Shown here piece after piece: positions 58,964 to 64,000 of a stretch of DNA of 64,000 bases. The translations under genes and the position numbers were made by a program. Source of the stretch: Acidianus brierleyi (lineage in GTDB: Archaea; Thermoproteota; Thermoprotei_A; Sulfolobales; Sulfolobaceae); contig NZ_CP029289.2 in NCBI RefSeq assembly GCF_003201835.2, forward strand, positions 2,550,501 to 2,614,500, read 5' to 3'. The number at the start of each line of letters is the position of its first letter. The stretch's first letter is position 1. The notes below the pieces were generated by a model. The model saw nothing but the letters and a program-made list of their open reading frames with translations. It was not told the DNA's origin and did no database searches.

Positions 58964-59232
58964 GATTCTCCACCTACAACTTCATTAAAGTCCTGTTTCT
59001 TTTTCTCTTCTGGAAGATCATTAGTCATTTCGTTCCATAACTCTATAGACTTTCTGGCTTCCTCTTCATCTACTACTTGAATTGCATAACCTGCATGAAC
59101 TAAAACATAGTCTCCTACTTTGGCATTAACTAAAGATAAAAGTATATTATCTCTTATAGTTCCATTTCCAAAATCTACTTTACCGAATTCATCGTTGATT
59201 TCTATTACCTTTCCGGGGAATGCTACACACAT
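58960..59232 (-). CDS. hypC: hydrogenase maturation chaperone HypC, complete
   Basis: 90 residues with MCVAFPGKVIEI (Cys2) and VHAGYAIQVV (conserved His), the two functional landmarks, plus a C-terminal acidic/Lys tail longer than in most HypC. Overlaps hypD by 4 bases; the zinc-ribbon gene ends 2 bases upstream. It shuttles the iron-dicyano-carbonyl unit between HypD and the large subunit. It is the only HypC homologue here with both landmarks. Confidence 0.95.
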   Translation of the reverse strand: MCVAFPGKVIEINDEFGKVDFGNGTIRDNILLSLVNAKVGDYVLVHAGYAIQVVDEEEARKSIELWNEMTNDLPEEKKKQDFNEVVGGES

Positions 59233-59234
59233 TT

Positions 59235-59486
59235 TTATTCACCATAAATTTTTCTCATTTCGTTCTTTTCATTTTCAGATAATTCATATACCGGATAATA
59301 ATCTTCATCTACATAAAGCATTGGCACGTTACAATGCATGGGCATATATATTTCTTCTCCACAATCTTCACATCTTAAAATATCTATTTTTCTAAAGTTT
59401 CCTTTCTGATAATATTTCATTTCCTTTTGGCAGTGAATAGGGACTTTTTCTTCATGTCTACAAATCATGCAAACTAACTTAGCCAT
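59235..59486 (-). CDS. duplicated C-x2-C-x9-C metal-binding ribbon protein
   Basis: 83 residues. Two copies of the same unit: Cys6-x2-Cys9...Pro-Ile-His-Cys19...Met23 and Cys39-x2-Cys42...Pro-Met-His-Cys52...Met56. Each has three Cys and one His in the same positions, so one metal per unit, probably zinc, is expected. It is not HypA (no MHE start). The position, between hypE and hypC with gaps of 10 and 2 bases, makes it a likely hydrogenase maturation component, maybe for nickel or iron delivery. Confidence 0.7.
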   Translation of the reverse strand: MAKLVCMICRHEEKVPIHCQKEMKYYQKGNFRKIDILRCEDCGEEIYMPMHCNVPMLYVDEDYYPVYELSENEKNEMRKIYGE

Positions 59487-59496
59487 GGAAATTCAC

Positions 59497-60552
59497 CTAA
59501 CAAATTCTGGGTACTGGATCACCTAGAGGTCTCCCTATATATCTTTTACCTCCTATTACTGTTTCCATTACTACTCCTTCTACGTCTTTTGTAACTTCGC
59601 CTATTACTGCAGCGTCCTTTCCAAGCGGATTTGACCAAAGTTCGTTTAAAACGTCCTTTTCAAATTCTGGAGATACTGCAATTACAGCCTTTCCTTCATT
59701 TCCAAGTTCCATTATATCCATTCCCATGAATTCTACAGCAGATCTTACTTCGTCTCTTACTGGTATATTTTCTTCCTTTAAATAAATACCTAATTTTGAT
59801 TTTTCAGACCAATCGTTTAATAAATCGGCTAAACCTCCACGTGTAGGATCTTTAGCGTCTGCTATTCCTCCTATTTCCATAATATCGTTCATAAGCTTAT
59901 TTAATGGTGCTGCATCGGAGACAATGTTAGCTTGGAAGCCTATTCCCTCTCTAGAGGAAAGTATTGCAATTGCATGATCTCCTATACTCCCAGTTACTAT
60001 TATTTTATCTCCTGGTCTTAGATTTAAAGGGACAAGCCATCTTAATGGTTCTCTAGTTTTTCTTAATGTCTCAATGTTATGATCTAATTGTCGTGATCTG
60101 AAGCCAATACCAGAAGTGTTTATAACTATTTTATCTATACTCCCTCTTTCCATTACTTTAGTATCTCCAGTTATTATGTGGACTCCGGCTTCGATTGAAG
60201 TATCCTTTATGCTTTTAACAATTTTCTCTAGATCTTCTTTTTTAAATCCTTCTTCAATAATTACTCCAAGACTTAGAGCTACAGGATCTCCACCCATCAT
60301 AGCTATATCATTAACAGTTCCAGTAACACTAAGCCTTCCTATATCTCCTCCTTTGAAAAATATTGGCCTAACTATAAATGAGTCCGTAGTAAGAACTATA
60401 TCGTTAACTATTGAACCATCGTCTAACATTCCTAAGTTAATTTCTCCAAATCCGTCATTGAGTTGGTAGAAAATTTCCTTAATTAACGAGTACATGTAAG
60501 ATCCTCCAGCTCCATGGAGAAGAGTTATAACGTCCTTATTCATACTAATCAT
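59497..60552 (-). CDS. hypE: hydrogenase maturation factor HypE
   Basis: 351 residues. It has HypE/PurM features: DDGSIVNDIVLTTDSF, FKGGDIGRLSVTGTVNDIAM, ITGDTKVMERG, and it ends PRIC with the C-terminal Cys that becomes a thiocyanate. It dehydrates carbamoyl groups from HypF to the cyanide ligands. HypF itself is not in the window. It is the first gene of the hyp operon, with the TATA-like CTTAAAAAG on the minus strand about 25 bases upstream of ATG 60552 (an in-frame ATG at 60543 is possible). Confidence 0.95.
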   Translation of the reverse strand: MISMNKDVITLLHGAGGSYMYSLIKEIFYQLNDGFGEINLGMLDDGSIVNDIVLTTDSFIVRPIFFKGGDIGRLSVTGTVNDIAMMGGDPVALSLGVIIEEGFKKEDLEKIVKSIKDTSIEAGVHIITGDTKVMERGSIDKIVINTSGIGFRSRQLDHNIETLRKTREPLRWLVPLNLRPGDKIIVTGSIGDHAIAILSSREGIGFQANIVSDAAPLNKLMNDIMEIGGIADAKDPTRGGLADLLNDWSEKSKLGIYLKEENIPVRDEVRSAVEFMGMDIMELGNEGKAVIAVSPEFEKDVLNELWSNPLGKDAAVIGEVTKDVEGVVMETVIGGKRYIGRPLGDPVPRIC

Positions 60553-60753
60553 TTAATGTTTCTTTTTAAGGTTAATAAATTTATATTAGATAAATCATAT
60601 GATTAACATGTTAAAAATACTAAATCGATTTTTTCAACCGACTATTACGGTTTTGACCATATTCAATACCTAAAAAGTATACTATAATATACCAGGATAA
60701 ATTATTGCGTAAAAGATTAAAAACTTTCCCATAATTTATAATTTAGATTAAAA

Positions 60754-61725
60754 TTGATTTCAAGTTTAGTATTAGCCTATATTATCTACGTGATTTTTAT
60801 GACAGTCTTACTTTCAATAGCATTGGAGCTAGGAATTAAAGGAAATAATTTTTCCTTCATAATAATGATACTTACATACGTTAACACTGCGATATTTCTT
60901 GTTTTATTTTCTGGAACCTATGCATTGATAGCAATATCTATTTCTATAATTCTTATAATAATACCCATAGTAATTAAAAATCTAGGATTTAATATGTCTT
61001 CCTATATAGTTTTTCTTATATCTAATGAACTTATAATGAGTTTATTATATTATGTTATATTGAGAGGATTTGGAAACTCTATAATAGCGTTAAATTTTTA
61101 CGGAACTGATATACCTACAGTGACTGTAAATTCTCCAATTCAGATTATTTATGCTTTGATCGAGCTTTCTAATTCGTTTATGTTTTTCTTAATGATATTT
61201 CCTGAAATAATATATTTTTCTTATAGAACTAAAAATCCATATTCACTATTTTTGAGCTCCTTAGCTTTAGGTGGGCCTAATATAGCTTCAGAAATGACTC
61301 ATTCAATACTTCCCCTACCCTATGATCCTATAAAAGAAGCCTCAATTCTAGCTACAATACTATCTCTATTTTTTTCAATTTATTTATCTTTTAAATTCTT
61401 TAAAAGAGAACTTTCTTTGGATAAATATATAATTTTTATAATAGTTGATTTGTCTTTAAGTTTAAGTTCAGTCTATTATTCCCTTACAATAAACGAAATA
61501 CCGTATGGTATAATCACACTTATTTCTATCTACTTATCACTTAGTGGACTTAAAATAAACATAAGACATTTTCCTAATATTCAACTATCTTTAATGATAC
61601 CTCAGCTATTGTGGGGTTTTTCTATTGCAGTTTGGTATAATTTAATTCAATTTGAATATATATTAGGTATTTCCCTGGCACTATTATACGGATTGTCGCA
61701 ATATGTCATGATTAAGTTAACATGA
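60754..61725 (+). CDS. multi-pass membrane protein, unknown
   Basis: 323 residues with about nine hydrophobic segments and almost no soluble parts. It starts with a TTG (or a later start) about 22 bases after a TTTATAATT stretch. There are no recognised transporter motifs; it may be a Sulfolobales-specific protein. It overlaps nothing, but its stop lies only one base from the convergent DUF3211-like gene. Confidence 0.55.
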   Translation: MISSLVLAYIIYVIFMTVLLSIALELGIKGNNFSFIIMILTYVNTAIFLVLFSGTYALIAISISIILIIIPIVIKNLGFNMSSYIVFLISNELIMSLLYYVILRGFGNSIIALNFYGTDIPTVTVNSPIQIIYALIELSNSFMFFLMIFPEIIYFSYRTKNPYSLFLSSLALGGPNIASEMTHSILPLPYDPIKEASILATILSLFFSIYLSFKFFKRELSLDKYIIFIIVDLSLSLSSVYYSLTINEIPYGIITLISIYLSLSGLKINIRHFPNIQLSLMIPQLLWGFSIAVWYNLIQFEYILGISLALLYGLSQYVMIKLT

Positions 61726-61726
61726 A

Positions 61727-62137
61727 TTATATTTTCCTTCTAATTCTTTCCATTCTTATATCTTCTTCAAAATTTTTTAAAAAATCGTTAATCCATCTAT
61801 TTATCAATGAGAAAGATACTCTTTCCATCCACCCCTCATATTCTAAAAATATTGATACTTTATTTGATTGAAGAGTAAACATTAGTTTTCCTGATCCAAA
61901 ATCTTTTCCATGTCTCAAAGTAAATATACACGAAATTTCGTTTAATGAAGAATATACATTACCATTAAGCTCATGCTCTATTCCCATATACTTAGCTTTC
62001 CCATAAAAAGAAGATCCGTTTACTTTTAAATCTTTTATTGATTTAAATATTCTAGGTAATACAAAATTCGGATCAGAAAGTAATATCTTTAATGAATCCA
62101 TAGTGTGTGAAGTATTTATCTCTGTGTGATATTTCAC
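61727..62137 (-). CDS. DUF3211-like (START/SRPBCC fold) protein
   Basis: 136 residues. The order of elements, an N-terminal strand (KYHTEINTSHTMDSL), helix with FVLPRIFKSI, strands VNGSSFYGKAKYMG and SIFLEYEGWMERV and a final long helix, suits the small SRPBCC-like DUF3211 family of Sulfolobales. A hydrophobic ligand is probable, but unknown. Confidence 0.55.
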   Translation of the reverse strand: MKYHTEINTSHTMDSLKILLSDPNFVLPRIFKSIKDLKVNGSSFYGKAKYMGIEHELNGNVYSSLNEISCIFTLRHGKDFGSGKLMFTLQSNKVSIFLEYEGWMERVSFSLINRWINDFLKNFEEDIRMERIRRKI

Positions 62138-62189
62138 ATTAAATAGAATAGTAATTAGGGCTAAAAAACTACTTATTAGCTACAGAATT

Positions 62190-62717
62190 TCACAAGATTA
62201 GTATTAGGACATTGGAAATAGTATGGGCTATTATACAAGGTAAAATTCCATATTTTCTAGAGACAAATCCTAACACTATACCAATTAAAATTGTATAAGC
62301 CACAAAAAACAGCCCGTCTAGAATATGATTAAACGACCATAAAATTGCTTGGATATATACATCATATTTACCGTCTTCTAAAATATATCCTCTATAAATA
62401 CATTCTTCGCATATTCCTCCTATTATAGCAGGAAAAATCAATAATGGATAATTAAATATTATTGAATTATAAAGAGAATCGTAATATGGGAATATCATAA
62501 TAAGAATAAGAATTATAGTTAGTAAAATACCTTTATTTATTGAGATATTTAACGAATTGTTTGTAATATTTTTAACTAATATTAATGAGATTATTTCTGC
62601 TAACGAGACTATTAATGCACCAAGGTATAATGATCTTTCAATGGAATATGCGTAAAATTCCCAAGGTATAGCAAGAATTGGTAGTATTATTCCTGAGAAT
62701 AAGGATTCCATTCTCAT
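62190..62717 (-). CDS. CPBP-family intramembrane metalloprotease
   Basis: 175 residues with about five transmembrane segments and the three CPBP (CAAX/Abi) motifs: EECIYRG (EExxxR), WSFNHILDG (FxxxH) and IAHTISNVL (HxxxN/B). Members act in protein maturation or self-immunity to peptides in membranes. Single gene, 52 bases upstream of the DUF3211-like gene start region. Confidence 0.82.
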   Translation of the reverse strand: MRMESLFSGIILPILAIPWEFYAYSIERSLYLGALIVSLAEIISLILVKNITNNSLNISINKGILLTIILILIMIFPYYDSLYNSIIFNYPLLIFPAIIGGICEECIYRGYILEDGKYDVYIQAILWSFNHILDGLFFVAYTILIGIVLGFVSRKYGILPCIIAHTISNVLILIL

Positions 62718-62964
62718 ATTAGTATTATTATAGTGTTTATATAAAAATATTATATAGATTAGTTAGGCATTGTTATTCTATAGCTTTTCAACTATTCTCC
62801 TGATAAGAATTCATTATTAGATATTTAAATTAAGTTTTAATCTAACATTCCAAAACAACATTATTCTAGAAATATTTTTATACAAGGTAAATAGCGAGTA
62901 ATTTAATGGTAAGAATATTTATTGACCATATTCATACCAACAACGTAGAAAGTAAGGTGATAAG

Positions 62965-64000
62965 ATGGATGGAATAGAATGGCTTAAGAGGGACGTTTTG
63001 CACATACTAGATTTGGTTCCGTTATCAACATCCAGTGTAGCACCTTCTTTTAGTATAGCCGCAGCTTATGGAAGCATGGTAGCTATAATGGGGCCTCAAG
63101 CTATAATGGCTGTAGTAGTTTCTTTCCCCTTTTTCCTTTTCGCCTCAATAATATTCCGAAAATTGAACAGAAAAGCTCCCCATTGTGGGGCGTCGTATCA
63201 TTGGGGAACCAAATTCATAGGAAAGAAATATGGTTCATTTCAATTTTGGATTGTAACTTTAGCATATTTTCTTTCCTTACCTCCAATAATAATTCCTGCA
63301 GGAGAATATACTCTTGATCTACTTTTCAGACTTGGCCTAATTTCAAGGAGTATAGAACTTAGCGTATTTTGGGATTCTATTGTAGGAATAATCTGGGCAA
63401 TTATAGCATCTGTACCTTTAATGCTTGGGGTTAAACCCACGGCAAGATTTACTGAAGTCTTCCTAATTATAGAACTAATTATTCTTAGTACTTTCATAGG
63501 AATAGGACTTTTGGCCTTACCCTCTCACGTAGTAAATTCTTTCAACTGGAACTGGTTTTTTAACGTAAAATGGTTCTCATCAAAGTTCTTTTTTGGATTA
63601 GCTGCAACTATGGTGATAGTTGCTACAATATTGGACGGTTGGGAAATAGATAGTTATGCAGCAGAAGAGTCTAAAAAACCTACTAGATGGCCTGGAACTT
63701 CAGGGATAATAGGCTTGATATCGGTTTTTATAATTTACATGATAACTATGCCTATAATGAATATAGAAACTCCAATAACATCTCTTTCTAGTGCAGTAGA
63801 TCCTTTAGCAAGATGGTCCTCCTATGTGATTCCGCAATATGTATGGTTAATGGATATAGCTGTTATAACTTCTACCGCAAGTTCTCTGTGGTTAACTGCT
63901 TTCATATTAAGTAGAGCATGGTATTCTGGAGCTAGAGAAAATTTGATGCCTAAAATATTTGGCAAATTACATCCAAAATTTAAAAGTCCATGGATAAGCA
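62965..64000 (+). CDS. APC-superfamily amino-acid permease, 3' end outside window
   Basis: 345 codons are visible and open to the window end. The start ATG at 62965 has AGGTGA four to five bases upstream. The N-terminus (LDLVPLSTSSVAPSFSIAAAYG) and NRKAPHCGASYHWGTKFIG are APC-permease signatures, and about nine transmembrane segments are present. The later block ILDGWEIDSYAAEESKKPTR fits the TM6-7 EESKxP motif. Probably an amino-acid or amine uptake system of the inner membrane. Confidence 0.87.
   Translation, partial: MDGIEWLKRDVLHILDLVPLSTSSVAPSFSIAAAYGSMVAIMGPQAIMAVVVSFPFFLFASIIFRKLNRKAPHCGASYHWGTKFIGKKYGSFQFWIVTLAYFLSLPPIIIPAGEYTLDLLFRLGLISRSIELSVFWDSIVGIIWAIIASVPLMLGVKPTARFTEVFLIIELIILSTFIGIGLLALPSHVVNSFNWNWFFNVKWFSSKFFFGLAATMVIVATILDGWEIDSYAAEESKKPTRWPGTSGIIGLISVFIIYMITMPIMNIETPITSLSSAVDPLARWSSYVIPQYVWLMDIAVITSTASSLWLTAFILSRAWYSGARENLMPKIFGKLHPKFKSPWIS

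Noticed and set aside
59235..59486. HypA assignment for the small metal-binding protein
   Set aside because: It lacks the N-terminal Met-His-Glu nickel site and has a duplicated three-Cys unit where HypA has a single zinc loop.
62906..62977. 23-codon open frame just upstream of the permease
   Set aside because: Too short, no family, and it overlaps the permease ribosome-binding site and start.

Overview
The window is an AT-rich archaeal chromosome segment that most resembles a thermoacidophilic member of the Sulfolobales (Acidianus, Sulfurisphaera or Metallosphaera type). The reasons are two thermopsin-family acid proteases, a CutABC-type molybdenum aldehyde oxidoreductase, DUF35/acyl-CoA gene sets, a four-subunit 2-oxoacid:ferredoxin oxidoreductase, a cytosolic crenarchaeal-type [NiFe] hydrogenase, IS110 and IS200/IS605 elements, and many short-leader promoters with a TATA box about 26 bases before the start codon. 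The genus is an inference. No rRNA, tRNA or CRISPR array was seen.

Layout. 1-3.9 kb: lipid/CoA metabolism (thiolase end, two DUF35 OB-fold proteins, acyl-CoA synthetase, CitE-like lyase). 4-8.1 kb: a fused ferredoxin-membrane anchor protein and the PorGDAB oxidoreductase. 8.8-23.5 kb: two thermopsins, two ABC exporters, a tandem family of secreted proteins (one copy broken by an in-frame stop), a SelD-like enzyme, WrbA and a GNAT enzyme. 23.6-25.1 kb: a TnpB-related gene with a small upstream partner, a 24-bp palindrome and a structured GC-richer island. 25.3-32.9 kb: a formate-dehydrogenase-like operon (FdhF-like, DUF1641, FdhD) and the CutBCA operon. 33.5-46.3 kb: an accessory region bounded by two inverted IS110 copies, holding a complete TnpB element, an ABC transporter cluster, a Cys-containing regulator, a coiled-coil PD-(D/E)XK-like protein with 84-bp tandem repeats and a 1010-residue two-P-loop NTPase. 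46.5-49 kb: aminotransferase and acyl-CoA dehydrogenase. 49-60.6 kb: the [NiFe] hydrogenase island. 60.7-64 kb: membrane proteins, a CPBP protease and an amino-acid permease cut by the window end.

The hydrogenase island is the most unusual part. Next to normal structural subunits, a normal maturation protease, HypC, HypD and HypE, it encodes a second, degenerate set. This set has a large-subunit homologue keeping one cysteine of each metal-binding pair (HupK/HoxV-like), a shortened protease homologue with no histidine, and two adjacent HypC homologues of which one keeps Cys2 but not the conserved His and the other keeps the His but has Ala at the Cys2 position. The hyp operon also carries a class II aldolase with its full set of zinc ligands, a MIP18-like protein and a duplicated C-x2-C-x9-C ribbon protein. 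HypA, HypB and HypF are not in the window. I infer a lineage-specific assembly apparatus for the NiFe cofactor.

The accessory region is notable for candidate guide or scaffold RNAs: a structured noncoding 5' end in both IS110 copies (candidate bridge RNA), a TnpB right end with a hairpin over the stop codon (candidate omega RNA), and two structured islands that look like other IS200/IS605 right ends. All RNA calls are inferences from sequence and family knowledge only.
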